From contig NZ_JAPKND010000002.1 of the NCBI RefSeq assembly GCF_026344035.1, positions 62,001 to 126,000 on the forward strand: DNA of 64,000 nt. Direction: 5' to 3'. The notes under the pieces are model-generated. The model had not been told where the DNA came from and did no database searches. It saw only the letters and a list, made by a program, of their open reading frames with translations. Positions 35,364-42,765 of this stretch are shown piece after piece. Numbering within the stretch: the first letter of the stretch is position 1; every line of letters begins with the position of its first letter. The DNA comes from Alcaligenes endophyticus (GTDB lineage: Bacteria; Pseudomonadota; Gammaproteobacteria; Burkholderiales; Burkholderiaceae_B). Both the position numbers and the translations under genes were made by a program.

Positions 35364-36906
35364 GTTGATTGTACAAAGCCTATTGTTAGGGACTAGCGTT
35401 ATCGTTGGGCCTGTAGGGGCGCAAGCGTGGGAGCCGCGTTTTTATAATCCTCAGCCACTAGAAAATGACGTTGTTTTGCCCATGCCCTGTGACGGAAGCA
35501 TGGTATTTCGCAAGGTCTATGTGCCGGCTAGTAAGCCCCTAGACGATTTGCCTATCCATGTGGGGCAAGACAGCGAAGAGTGGGGTTACGTCGAACAGAC
35601 CAGACCTGACTTCATCGCGGGTAGTTTTACTGAAAAACAGGGTAAAGGCAGTACTCGCTATTACCTGATGGCGAAATACGAGCTATCGCAATTGCAGTAT
35701 CAGGCAGTCATGAACGCTGAATGTCCTAAAGCCAAAAACTCGGGTCGTTTGCCCCAAACAGAATTGAACTGGATGGACGCTATGCAGTTTGCGCATCGCT
35801 ATAACCAGTGGTTACGTGAAAATGCCTTGAATCGCTTGCCTGCAGAAGACGGTACGGCAGGTTTTGTGCGTTTACCCACTGAAATCGAGTGGGAGTTTGC
35901 GGCTCGTGGGGGCGTAGAACTAGGTCAGTCGGATTTTCGGGGGCTGACTTACCCTATGCCAGAAGGCTTGAATCAGTATGAGTGGTATGGTGGCGCGCAG
36001 TCCTCAAATGGGAAAGTGCAATTGACGGGTTTGTTAAAACCTAACCCTTTAGGTTTGCACGATATGTTAGGCAACGTGGATGAATTAATTTTCGAGTCGT
36101 TCCGTTTGAATAAGTTGGACAGGCAGCATGGGCAAGCAGGCGGCTTTATTGTGCGTGGTGCTAATTACTTAAGTCCAGCGGCTGACTTACGCTCAGCCTT
36201 GCGTAAAGAGCAAGCTTATTACGGGCAAAGCGGGCCTACACAAAGTAAAACGACCGGTGCTCGTTTTGCCTTGGTCTCTACTGCGTTGACGTCGCGAGAT
36301 CGGGTGGCAGCCATAGAAAAAAACTGGCAGGAATTGGGTACTGGAGCGGGGGAAAGCCAACAAGATCATAACGGCGCAGTGCAGCAGTTGGGTAAATTGG
36401 CGACCGAGGTCGAGGACGAAGGCCTGAAAGTTCAGTTGAAAGACTTGGAGTTGCAGCTACGTGCAGCCAAGCAGCGCCAAGAAGAAGCGCGCGATAGTGC
36501 TATTCAAAGTGATCTTGAACTTGGTGCTTTTTTATGTACCAAGTTAAAAGACGATGGCTTGTACTTAGAAAATCTAGAGCGAAACTTTGAACTGAACTGC
36601 AAAGGAGACTTGGCAGATGCTACCTGCGAGCGGCGCGAGGCAGGCTTGAAAGAGCAGCAAGACCGCGTGCACAAGCTTGGACGTTATTACGCTGATAGTT
36701 TGATTCGTAGCGGAAACTTGTATGGCCAAACCTTAATAAGCCAGCAAGTGCCTCTGCTACAAGAATTAATGGAACGCAATCCGTCCCAGCGCCAGTTATT
36801 GCCTTACTTGCAAGCACATTGGATTACTCAACAAGCCTATTTAAAAAATGGGCAAATAGATGTCAAAAAATGGAGTCAGGCCTGTAAGCAGGTCAAGCTA
36901 CCGTAG
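35353..36906 (+). CDS. Periplasmic SUMF1/FGE-like domain protein, catalytic Cys absent
   Basis: This 517-residue protein has a signal peptide (cleavage near GAQA-WEP). A formylglycine-generating-enzyme-like domain spans about 60-325 (RLPTEIEWEFAARGG, NPLGLHDMLGNVDELIFE, VRGANYL). In active FGE a Cys pair follows the 'G(G)SY' strand. Here the equivalent region (GANYLSPAADLRSALR) has none, so oxidase activity is not expected and a binding role is likelier. The C-terminal third (about 330-517) is helical and coiled-coil-like with four cysteines. The GTG at 35353 has GGAG seven bases upstream. A TTG 21 bases earlier is less likely. The start lies 11 bases inside the permease gene. Confidence 0.85.
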   Translation: MNYKLIVQSLLLGTSVIVGPVGAQAWEPRFYNPQPLENDVVLPMPCDGSMVFRKVYVPASKPLDDLPIHVGQDSEEWGYVEQTRPDFIAGSFTEKQGKGSTRYYLMAKYELSQLQYQAVMNAECPKAKNSGRLPQTELNWMDAMQFAHRYNQWLRENALNRLPAEDGTAGFVRLPTEIEWEFAARGGVELGQSDFRGLTYPMPEGLNQYEWYGGAQSSNGKVQLTGLLKPNPLGLHDMLGNVDELIFESFRLNKLDRQHGQAGGFIVRGANYLSPAADLRSALRKEQAYYGQSGPTQSKTTGARFALVSTALTSRDRVAAIEKNWQELGTGAGESQQDHNGAVQQLGKLATEVEDEGLKVQLKDLELQLRAAKQRQEEARDSAIQSDLELGAFLCTKLKDDGLYLENLERNFELNCKGDLADATCERREAGLKEQQDRVHKLGRYYADSLIRSGNLYGQTLISQQVPLLQELMERNPSQRQLLPYLQAHWITQQAYLKNGQIDVKKWSQACKQVKLP

Positions 36907-36935
36907 TCATTTATATAGGGAAGGAAGAGGATATT

Positions 36936-37664
36936 ATGCGTCAAGCCTTTACAGGGAGTGGCCGCGCCGTTTTGGGTGGCTTAATGCTCAGCGTAGCGTT
37001 GCTGAGCGGGTGTGCAAGCACAGGGAGCGGTTTGCTTTCTGGTTCATCGGCAGATCCCCGTTTGACTCAAGGTGAAAACTCAGACTTTTTTAGTCGCTCA
37101 GGTTTTCAGGCTTGCGTGGGGGGGGCATTGATAGGTATTACCGCGTGTATGCTATCTAATAGTGGTAATAAATTCGTGTGCTCAGCGATTGCTGGGGTGG
37201 CCGCTTGCGGTATTGCTATGGGTGGGGATTACTATCTGAGTGAACGTCGTAGACAGTATGCCAATACGACGGATCGTCTGGCGGCCATGAGGGCTGACGT
37301 CGAAAAAGACAGTACTGAGGTACAAGCGCGTACTCAAGCCGCTCAGGGGGTAATTGCGGATAACAAGAAAGAGCTGGAGCAGATTACTACTGACTTAAAA
37401 AACAAAACTCTGGAGCAAGAGCAAGCTGAGAAACGTTTAAAAACCATCGATGCTAATATTGCGCGCTTAAATAAAGAGTTAGGTAATATGAATGAACGCG
37501 TGCAAAAGTACCGTGAGGTAGCCGATGCAGAGCGCAGCGAGGGTAATCCAGCCAGTGTCAAAGCGCTGGATCGAGAAATTGATGCGATGAATTTGAAAGT
37601 GGCCGTGCTGCAAAAAGAGGTGGATGATTTGTACACCATGCGATCGGCAGTGACCTTAGGATAG
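36936..37664 (+). CDS. Lipoprotein with glycine/cysteine-rich hydrophobic segment and coiled coil
   Basis: This 242-residue protein has a lipobox (LLSGC, Cys at about 26; next residue Ala, so outer-membrane sorting is predicted). A glycine-zipper-like hydrophobic segment at about 52-100 contains several cysteines (GGALIGITACML, then CSAIAGVAACGIAMGG). The rest (about 105-240) is predicted long coiled coil. A strong purine-rich ribosome-binding site (GGGAAGGAAGAGGA) precedes the ATG. I do not recognise a named family. Position, export signal and coiled coil suggest a structural partner of the ABC-permease and SUMF1-like proteins; this is inference. Confidence 0.8.
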   Translation: MRQAFTGSGRAVLGGLMLSVALLSGCASTGSGLLSGSSADPRLTQGENSDFFSRSGFQACVGGALIGITACMLSNSGNKFVCSAIAGVAACGIAMGGDYYLSERRRQYANTTDRLAAMRADVEKDSTEVQARTQAAQGVIADNKKELEQITTDLKNKTLEQEQAEKRLKTIDANIARLNKELGNMNERVQKYREVADAERSEGNPASVKALDREIDAMNLKVAVLQKEVDDLYTMRSAVTLG

Positions 37665-37671
37665 AGAGCCC

Positions 37672-38175
37672 ATGACATCAAGCAAACTTTTGTGGCCGGC
37701 TTTGCTGGCGGTACTGCTCAGCGGCTGTGCCACCACCATGAGTGAGTGTAATCCCCACGACAGCAGGGCCAGCATATTGACAAAAATGTCTTGCGACTCA
37801 TCAGGAGCCTACCGAGCGCACATTGATCAGCAAGAAGAGCAGTTGTTAAGTGCTCAAGAGGCAAATGCTTTATTTCATCAGATTTATAAAGACATTGCCG
37901 CACAGCGTGACGCGAGCAGTGCCACGGTAGCTCAGCAGCGTGACAAACAAAATGCGCTAAATCGCTCGGTCGCCCAGTTGTTACGTAGTTTAAGTGTGAA
38001 GCAGACCAAAGAAAAAGGGGTGCAAAAGCAAATCAACGATGTAGAGCGCGAGCTGAAACAGTTGAATCAAACCACTGCGACAGCCACTCCAGACGCTCAC
38101 AAGCAAAAACAGCAACAGTTGCAGCAGTTGCAGCAGCAAGTAAGTCGTCTTCAGACAAGTTTGGGTTACGATTAG
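37672..38175 (+). CDS. Small coiled-coil lipoprotein (srf operon)
   Basis: This 167-residue protein has a lipobox (VLLSGCATT, Cys at about 19). A short Cys-containing head (SECNPHDSRAS, then KMSCDSSGAYRA) is followed by a Gln-rich coiled coil (about 55-165). The residue after the lipid Cys is Ala, predicting the outer membrane. It follows the previous lipoprotein gene by seven bases. It shares the plan 'lipid anchor plus coiled coil' with its neighbour, but I see no clear sequence similarity, so a recent duplication is not supported. Function unknown. Confidence 0.78.
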   Translation: MTSSKLLWPALLAVLLSGCATTMSECNPHDSRASILTKMSCDSSGAYRAHIDQQEEQLLSAQEANALFHQIYKDIAAQRDASSATVAQQRDKQNALNRSVAQLLRSLSVKQTKEKGVQKQINDVERELKQLNQTTATATPDAHKQKQQQLQQLQQQVSRLQTSLGYD

Positions 38176-38203
38176 GCACTGACTTAATATAGGTTAACGG
38201 CGA

Positions 38204-39691
38204 ATGCAACGAGTCTTGCTTGATGCGATAGGACCGAATGAGAGCTATAAGAAGCATCAAGAGGCGATAGAAATACTGCGTACGCGGGGCAGCGGCCCGC
38301 TGACGCAGTTGTTTGCGCAGTATCGTTCTGCTGGCTCGTCCAGTGAGCCAGCGGCTTGGTGGACTGAGCGGCAGGGGCACTTAGTGCCTTTGCAGTCATT
38401 AAGTGCTACTGATCAAGCCGCTTTGTTGGCATCTTGGCAGCAAAGTTTAGCTAAAATCCCGGCGCTAATACGTGAGCTAAAGCAAAGTGGGCACACCGAG
38501 TCAGCTCAGCTTCTACAGCAGTTTTTAAGCGATGAGCAATTACAAGGGAGCTTGTATAGTCTTAATGGAGCCCCTTTATTGGCGCTAGGCGGCACCGATG
38601 CACAGCCTATTCCAGCGTATCAAGTAGCCAAGTCGGAGCCCATAGCACCTATTGCAGCGGCCGCCGCGCCGCTGACCACCACTGTGGCAAGTCGGCCGCG
38701 TCGTTGGCCCTATGTGTTAGCAGCATTATTGTTACTGTTGTTATTACTCGCTTGCTTAAGTTGGTTTTTTCGTTGGCCTACAGCATGGTGGGACACGATT
38801 GCGCCGCCTGTACTGCCGGTGATTGAACAGTCACAGCAAGAGCTTGAACCTGCTCCAGTGGTTGAGCCGATTCCTGAAGCTCCCGTGGAACCTGAACCAG
38901 TGATTGAGCTTGTTCCTGACTCTAGTCCAGAGGCGCCAGCTATGGAAGTAGTTGAAAAGCCTGCGGCCAAGCCCACTCTGCCAGCCAATACCCATTTGCC
39001 GGTGTGTGCGCGGGATTCTCAGGGTAAGCGCTTAAATCCCGAGTTCTTCATTGTGTTTGATACCTCGGGCTCCATGAATTTGAATATCAATGCTAAGAAA
39101 GCAGATGAAGATTGGTATTTCAGCTTAAGTGAGCTTGAGCGCGTCTTGCTCACAGGTGAAAATGAGCAACGAGCACGTGAGATTTTTGGTGGTACGGCGC
39201 GCATTACTGTAGCTCGTAGCGCCTTTAGACAAATGTTAGATAAGTTGCCTAAGGAGCAGGATGTGCACTTGCTTACCTTTACGCAAGAGTGCGGTCCACC
39301 TAAAAGCTGGGGCAATTTTTCAGGGGCACGACGCGGTGAGCTCAAGCGTATCATTGATGATGTGCCAATCGATAACAGTACTAATCTGGCGTCGTCTTTG
39401 GCATGGGCGGCAGCGCGTGTTGATGGCGTCAGCAGAGACGCTTTAATTGTGCTGTTTGTAGATGGCGCCGACGGGTGCGAACAAAATATTTGTGCTATAG
39501 CACAGAGCATTGCAAAAGAAAAACCGCGCTTGAAGGTTAACGTGGTGGATATTACTGGCCAGGGTTTAGCCAGTTGCGTTGCCTCGGCAACCGGCGGGCG
39601 AATTGTGTCGCCAAGGCAGGCTGCTCAAGTTAGCTCTGCCCTACATCAGGCTACGGTGCAGTCCATACAAGAGCAGGCGCAATGTCGTTAG
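38204..39691 (+). CDS. Membrane-anchored von Willebrand factor A domain protein (srf operon)
   Basis: This 495-residue protein has an N-terminal cytoplasmic helical domain (about 1-130), one membrane helix (about 169-189, almost all Leu) and a Pro/Glu/Val-rich periplasmic linker (about 200-265). The periplasmic vWA domain lies at about 275-485. The MIDAS motif is canonical (DTSGS, 286-290), with the downstream VLFVDGAD element. Cysteines in the vWA domain (for example DGADGCEQNICAI) may form disulfides. It closes the operon. Two vWA proteins with different MIDAS sequences in one operon suggest two metal-dependent contacts rather than redundancy. Confidence 0.83.
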   Translation: MQRVLLDAIGPNESYKKHQEAIEILRTRGSGPLTQLFAQYRSAGSSSEPAAWWTERQGHLVPLQSLSATDQAALLASWQQSLAKIPALIRELKQSGHTESAQLLQQFLSDEQLQGSLYSLNGAPLLALGGTDAQPIPAYQVAKSEPIAPIAAAAAPLTTTVASRPRRWPYVLAALLLLLLLLACLSWFFRWPTAWWDTIAPPVLPVIEQSQQELEPAPVVEPIPEAPVEPEPVIELVPDSSPEAPAMEVVEKPAAKPTLPANTHLPVCARDSQGKRLNPEFFIVFDTSGSMNLNINAKKADEDWYFSLSELERVLLTGENEQRAREIFGGTARITVARSAFRQMLDKLPKEQDVHLLTFTQECGPPKSWGNFSGARRGELKRIIDDVPIDNSTNLASSLAWAAARVDGVSRDALIVLFVDGADGCEQNICAIAQSIAKEKPRLKVNVVDITGQGLASCVASATGGRIVSPRQAAQVSSALHQATVQSIQEQAQCR

Positions 39692-39701
39692 GTGGTGGGG
39701 G

Positions 39702-39732
39702 ACTCTGTGATGGCTATGTGCCAGCACAGAGT
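39702..39732. terminator. Hairpin between convergent srf operon and mgtE
   Basis: ACTCTGTG (39702-39709) pairs with CACAGAGT (39725-39732). An inner TGGC/GCCA stem (39711-39714 with 39720-39723) continues it past one A-G mismatch. The result is a 12-pair stem with a 5-base loop. It lies between two converging genes, where a bidirectional terminator is expected. It lacks a T-run on either side, so it is not a classical intrinsic terminator. Confidence 0.5.
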
Positions 39733-39741
39733 AGGTGGAAA

Positions 39742-41094
39742 TCAAGCGAGGTTTAACAGCGCATTGGCAATATTAAAGTAAATTAATACCCCTACCGCAT
39801 CACAAATCGAGGTAATAAGGGGGGCGCTGGCTGAGGCGGGATCAAGCTTTAAACGGGTAAGGATAAAAGGTAAAGACATGCCTATCAGGCTACCTACCAT
39901 CACAATGGTTACCATGGTTAGCGCTACAATAATGGCCAACTCCATTCCGCCACGTACCACACCAATGCTTGCGACAGCGACGGCCATACTAATGCCAAGC
40001 AGCAGGGACACCATCAGCTCTTTGCCTAACAGTTTGGTCCAGTCTTTTGCTCGAACATCGCCAGTTGCTAAGGCGCGAACCATCAGTGTTGCGCTTTGAG
40101 AACCCGCATTGCCACCACTATCTACCAGCAACGGAAGAAAAAACACCAATGCCACCATGTTGGCGATGAGATCTTCAAAATGAGCGATGCCGGCACCCGA
40201 AAAAATATTACCAAAAACAAGGATGACTAACCATCCTACCCGCATGCGGTACAGCGTGCTGATGCTGGCGTGACGCAGTGAGGCGCCTTTGCTGCTGATC
40301 GCGCCTAGCTTGAGCTGATCCTCGGTGCCGCCTTCAGCCACCGCATCCAAAGCCTCATCGTGGGTGATGATGCCCACGATTTGCAGTTCTTTATTCAGCA
40401 CCGGTAAAGCCAGTAAGTCATAGTGGGCTACTAAACGAGCAGCCTCGTCCTGACTGTCCATTGCCTGACAGCTAATGGGCTCTTTGGTCATCAACTGAGC
40501 AATGAGCGTGTTCGCAGGCGCTAGAATGAGCTCCCGTAGAGAAACGGTGCCGATCAGTCTACGCTCTGCATTAAGTACGTAGCATTGGTAGATGGTTTCT
40601 TTGTCTGGGGCTTCTAAACGTAAGCTGTCTAAGGCTTGTTGAGTGGTGAGTTCGGGGGTGAGGCTGGCGTAGGCGGAAGTCATAATGGCCCCAGCGGTAC
40701 CTTCTGGATAACTAGCAAGCTGGCGTATATCTTCGCGCTCGGCATGGGCTAAGCCTGGCAGTAACGCCAGCCTGTCAGAGGCGCTGAGTCGCTTGTACAA
40801 GTCAGCCCTTTTATGGTGATCCATATGTTCAAATAGCTGGGTCACCGCCTGGCGCCCCATTGCTGGAGCTAATAAGGTTTGTAGTTCGAGGTCCAGTAAG
40901 GTAAAGACGGCAGCTTGCTTTTGGGGAGTCTGAGTACCTAGCAAGATGAGGGTTTCTTCGCTGGCTAAGCCGGTGAGCAACTCCGCCACATCCGCCGCAG
41001 GCAAGTTAGAGATTAGTCCTTGAGCGGTATTGATATCGTGCTGTGCTAACGATTGACGTACTTTTTCTAAGCGCTGAGTGTGGGCGTGATTCAT
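39742..41094 (-). CDS. mgtE: Magnesium transporter MgtE
   Basis: This 450-residue Mg2+ channel has the N-domain of helical repeats (about 1-130), tandem CBS domains (about 135-255) that gate by Mg2+ binding, a plug helix, and a five-helix membrane domain (about 285-450). Conserved elements include YPEGTAGAIMT and, in the membrane part, DSGGNAGSQSATLMVRAL near the pore. Its probable Shine-Dalgarno (a run of six G) lies in a hairpin at 41103-41123. It lies downstream of a small unknown gene on the same strand and is probably co-transcribed with it. Confidence 0.95.
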   Translation of the reverse strand: MNHAHTQRLEKVRQSLAQHDINTAQGLISNLPAADVAELLTGLASEETLILLGTQTPQKQAAVFTLLDLELQTLLAPAMGRQAVTQLFEHMDHHKRADLYKRLSASDRLALLPGLAHAEREDIRQLASYPEGTAGAIMTSAYASLTPELTTQQALDSLRLEAPDKETIYQCYVLNAERRLIGTVSLRELILAPANTLIAQLMTKEPISCQAMDSQDEAARLVAHYDLLALPVLNKELQIVGIITHDEALDAVAEGGTEDQLKLGAISSKGASLRHASISTLYRMRVGWLVILVFGNIFSGAGIAHFEDLIANMVALVFFLPLLVDSGGNAGSQSATLMVRALATGDVRAKDWTKLLGKELMVSLLLGISMAVAVASIGVVRGGMELAIIVALTMVTIVMVGSLIGMSLPFILTRLKLDPASASAPLITSICDAVGVLIYFNIANALLNLA

Positions 41095-41102
41095 GATAGC
41101 AA

Positions 41103-41123
41103 GCCCCCCTTATATGAGGGGGC
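41103..41123 (-). promoter_or_regulatory. Hairpin containing the mgtE Shine-Dalgarno
   Basis: GCCCCC (41103-41108) and GGGGGC (41118-41123) form a six-pair GC stem with a 9-base loop. On the minus strand the 3' arm is the G-run that serves as the mgtE Shine-Dalgarno, nine to ten bases before its ATG. No T-run follows, so translational masking is more plausible than termination. Confidence 0.4.
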
Positions 41124-41180
41124 AGTAAAAAAGGACAGAGAATAGATAGGCGCAGGATGGGCGCCGACCAAAAGGAGGGC

Positions 41181-41627
41181 TTAGCCTTGGCGCAGACTGT
41201 CGGTATACGATTTGGGCAGTAGACTACCCATAAAAAGATGGGGCGCGTTCGAGGTGTTCGCCTGTGCGGGCTGTGTGCGGGCTTGTGCAGTCAGTTTGGC
41301 TGACGTTAATTTGTCCTGCCTAGTGGCTAGCAAGCAGGTTTGCAAGCCTACAGTGCGTATATCTAGCTGCTTGCTGTGAGTCAAAATACGTTGCATCAAC
41401 AAGTTTGCTCGTGCGCTAGGAGTGGTGAAACTGCATTGCAGTAAGTAACGTGATTGCTCGTCTGCACTGCCGTTGAGAGGTTGGCACTGCCAGTTTTGTA
41501 AATATATGCCGGTATCATGGGCGGCCGCCAATAAGGCTTGGCGTACATCGGCTAAAGCAAGTGAGCTGCAGTCAGCGCTAACAGTATGGCGTAGTGCAGG
41601 GGTAGGGAATACAGAAATACGGATCAT
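41181..41627 (-). CDS. Unknown small protein beside mgtE
   Basis: I do not recognise this 148-residue cytoplasmic protein. A textbook ribosome-binding site (AAGGAG, eight bases before ATG) makes it a real gene. The central 90 residues alternate strands and helices in a pattern that would suit an ACT-like small-molecule-binding fold, similar in shape to the C-terminal regulatory domain of MgtC. That comparison is a guess from secondary-structure pattern. The C-terminal 40 residues are Ala/Thr/Gln-rich. It lies 86 bases upstream of mgtE on the same strand, behind a long structured leader, and divergent from mgtC. A role in Mg2+ homeostasis is inferred from context. Confidence 0.65.
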   Translation of the reverse strand: MIRISVFPTPALRHTVSADCSSLALADVRQALLAAAHDTGIYLQNWQCQPLNGSADEQSRYLLQCSFTTPSARANLLMQRILTHSKQLDIRTVGLQTCLLATRQDKLTSAKLTAQARTQPAQANTSNAPHLFMGSLLPKSYTDSLRQG

Positions 41628-41645
41628 GAGCGTGCTCCTTGGGCA

Positions 41646-41749
41646 GAGTCCCTATAGCGATAGACGCACGGACTCCGAAGCGATTTGTTTTTAGAACAAA
41701 ACGCCGATATAGAGAAAAGGAGATACAGAGACGCTGAGTACGTCTCTGT
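41646..41749 (-). promoter_or_regulatory. Structured leader with three tandem hairpins upstream of the 148-residue gene
   Basis: Read on the minus strand, the order is a 9-pair stem (ACAGAGACG, 7-base loop, CGTCTCTGT), then a 6-pair TTTGTT/AACAAA stem, then a compound stem GAGTCC/GGACTC with an internal CTAT/ATAG. The last hairpin ends just before the AAGGAG ribosome-binding site. The arrangement resembles a cis-acting leader RNA controlling the downstream gene and possibly mgtE. The ligand or signal is unknown; Mg2+ is a guess from the genes served. Confidence 0.45.
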
Positions 41750-41870
41750 GCTCAAAGCAAGCTTAAGACGTGTAGCGGACCTGTATCAATGTAGGGCAAG
41801 GTTCAGGGTCATCAGGCATAAGAAACTCCAGCGTCATTAGCGAATCCAAAAATTGTAGTGCAAGGCTTGT

Positions 41871-41898
41871 GCTATGCCTAGATAGACCTAGGCATAGC
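41871..41898. repeat. 11-bp perfect inverted repeat
   Basis: GCTATGCCTAG (41871-41881) and CTAGGCATAGC (41888-41898) are perfect complements around a 6-base loop (ATAGAC). A smaller TATAC/GTATA dyad follows at 41903-41916. Neither strand has a T-run after it. It may be an operator dyad between the two divergent genes or a leader hairpin for mgtC. Confidence 0.55.
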
Positions 41899-41992
41899 GG
41901 TGTATACCTAAGTATAAAAAGCAGAGCAAAGTGGCATGAAAGCGGCGTGGTGCGTATAGCTTGCCATCATTTATACACACAATAGCGGTAGA

Positions 41993-42061
41993 ATGAGCCC
42001 GCTGCGCAAATCAGCCGCCACGGCAGCGTTAAGTTATGGGAAGTCATCATGCAAGCAATAG
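41993..42061 (+). CDS. Possible 22-codon leader ORF overlapping the mgtC start
   Basis: ATG at 41993 opens a 22-codon frame (MSPLRKSAATAALSYGKSSC..) that ends 10 bases inside mgtC in another frame. A shorter 7-codon frame (MKAAWCV) starts near 41937. Enterobacterial mgtC leaders contain short regulatory peptides, but no similarity of sequence is implied. The ribosome-binding site is weak. Confidence 0.2.
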   Translation: MSPLRKSAATAALSYGKSSCKQ

Positions 42062-42765
42062 AAAATATCCAATTAGCCGAAATTGCGGATACCTTGGTAA
42101 GCCTTTGTACGGCGTTTATTATGGGTTCGATTATCGGCATTGAGCGACAGTATAGGCAACGCACAGCAGGTTTACGTACTAATGTCTTGGTGTGTGTGGG
42201 CGCAGCTATTTTCGTCGACATGGCCTTTCGTGTAGCGGGCAGTGATGGGGCGTCGCGGGTGATCGCTTATGTGGTTTCAGGCGTCGGCTTTCTTGGTGCC
42301 GGTGTGATTATGCGGGAAGAAGGCAGCGTGCGTGGTCTGAATACCGCCGCTACATTGTGGGGTTCGGCAGCGATTGGAGCCTGTGCAGGGGCTGATCTTA
42401 TCGTAGAAGCCATACTTGCGACTCTATTTGTGCTCTCGGCCAATACCTTATTGCGCCCTATGGTTAATTACGTGAATCGCTTGCCTTTAGATACCGAGGC
42501 CAGTGAAATTACTCAGTTGATTCATGTTATTGCTGCCGATGAGCAGCGCCAAGAGGCGATGAGTGCATTGCAAAGTGCAGTAGAACAGGGCAATTACCCT
42601 TTAGCTGAGATAGAGGTTAGCCCTTTTGGGCCCGATGAGGTGCAAATAGAAGCCACCCTAATGGCAACCGCGGTAAATAGTAAAGAAATGGACAAATTAG
42701 TACAGCGTCTGAGTAAAAATGCAGCGATAAGGCATGTTTATTGGCAGGCAACCACAGCTGAGTAG
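42049..42765 (+). CDS. mgtC: MgtC/SapB family inner-membrane protein
   Basis: This 238-residue protein has an N-terminal membrane domain of about four helices carrying the MgtC signature (GSIIGIERQYRQRTAGLRTN and SGVGFLGAGVIMREEGSVRG). The C-terminal cytoplasmic ACT-like domain is at about 160-238. MgtC proteins act in adaptation to low Mg2+ and acid stress, and modulate the F-ATPase in Salmonella. They are not Mg2+ transporters themselves. A GGGAAG element precedes the ATG. It is divergent from the mgtE unit and probably shares its regulation. Confidence 0.92.
   Translation: MQAIENIQLAEIADTLVSLCTAFIMGSIIGIERQYRQRTAGLRTNVLVCVGAAIFVDMAFRVAGSDGASRVIAYVVSGVGFLGAGVIMREEGSVRGLNTAATLWGSAAIGACAGADLIVEAILATLFVLSANTLLRPMVNYVNRLPLDTEASEITQLIHVIAADEQRQEAMSALQSAVEQGNYPLAEIEVSPFGPDEVQIEATLMATAVNSKEMDKLVQRLSKNAAIRHVYWQATTAE

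Larger units (their letters stand above)
41628..42048. other. 421-bp divergent intergenic region rich in inverted repeats
   Basis: This gap separates the 148-residue gene (minus) from mgtC (plus). It contains at least four inverted repeats: 41646-41675 (GAGTCC...GGACTC with an inner CTAT/ATAG stem), 41684-41700 (TTTGTT/AACAAA), 41725-41749 (nine perfect pairs) and 41871-41898 (11 perfect pairs). It also has two short open frames before mgtC. This is far denser than other gaps in the window. No M-box or other named riboswitch could be recognised by eye. Confidence 0.7.

Noticed and set aside
36936-38175. Two lipoproteins as a recent tandem duplication
   Set aside because: They share only a lipid anchor and coiled-coil plan; their sequences do not align outside that.
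39019-39510. Open frame of 163 codons antisense to the last vWA gene
   Set aside because: The sense strand encodes a clear vWA domain, and the antisense product has shadow-like composition and no family pattern.
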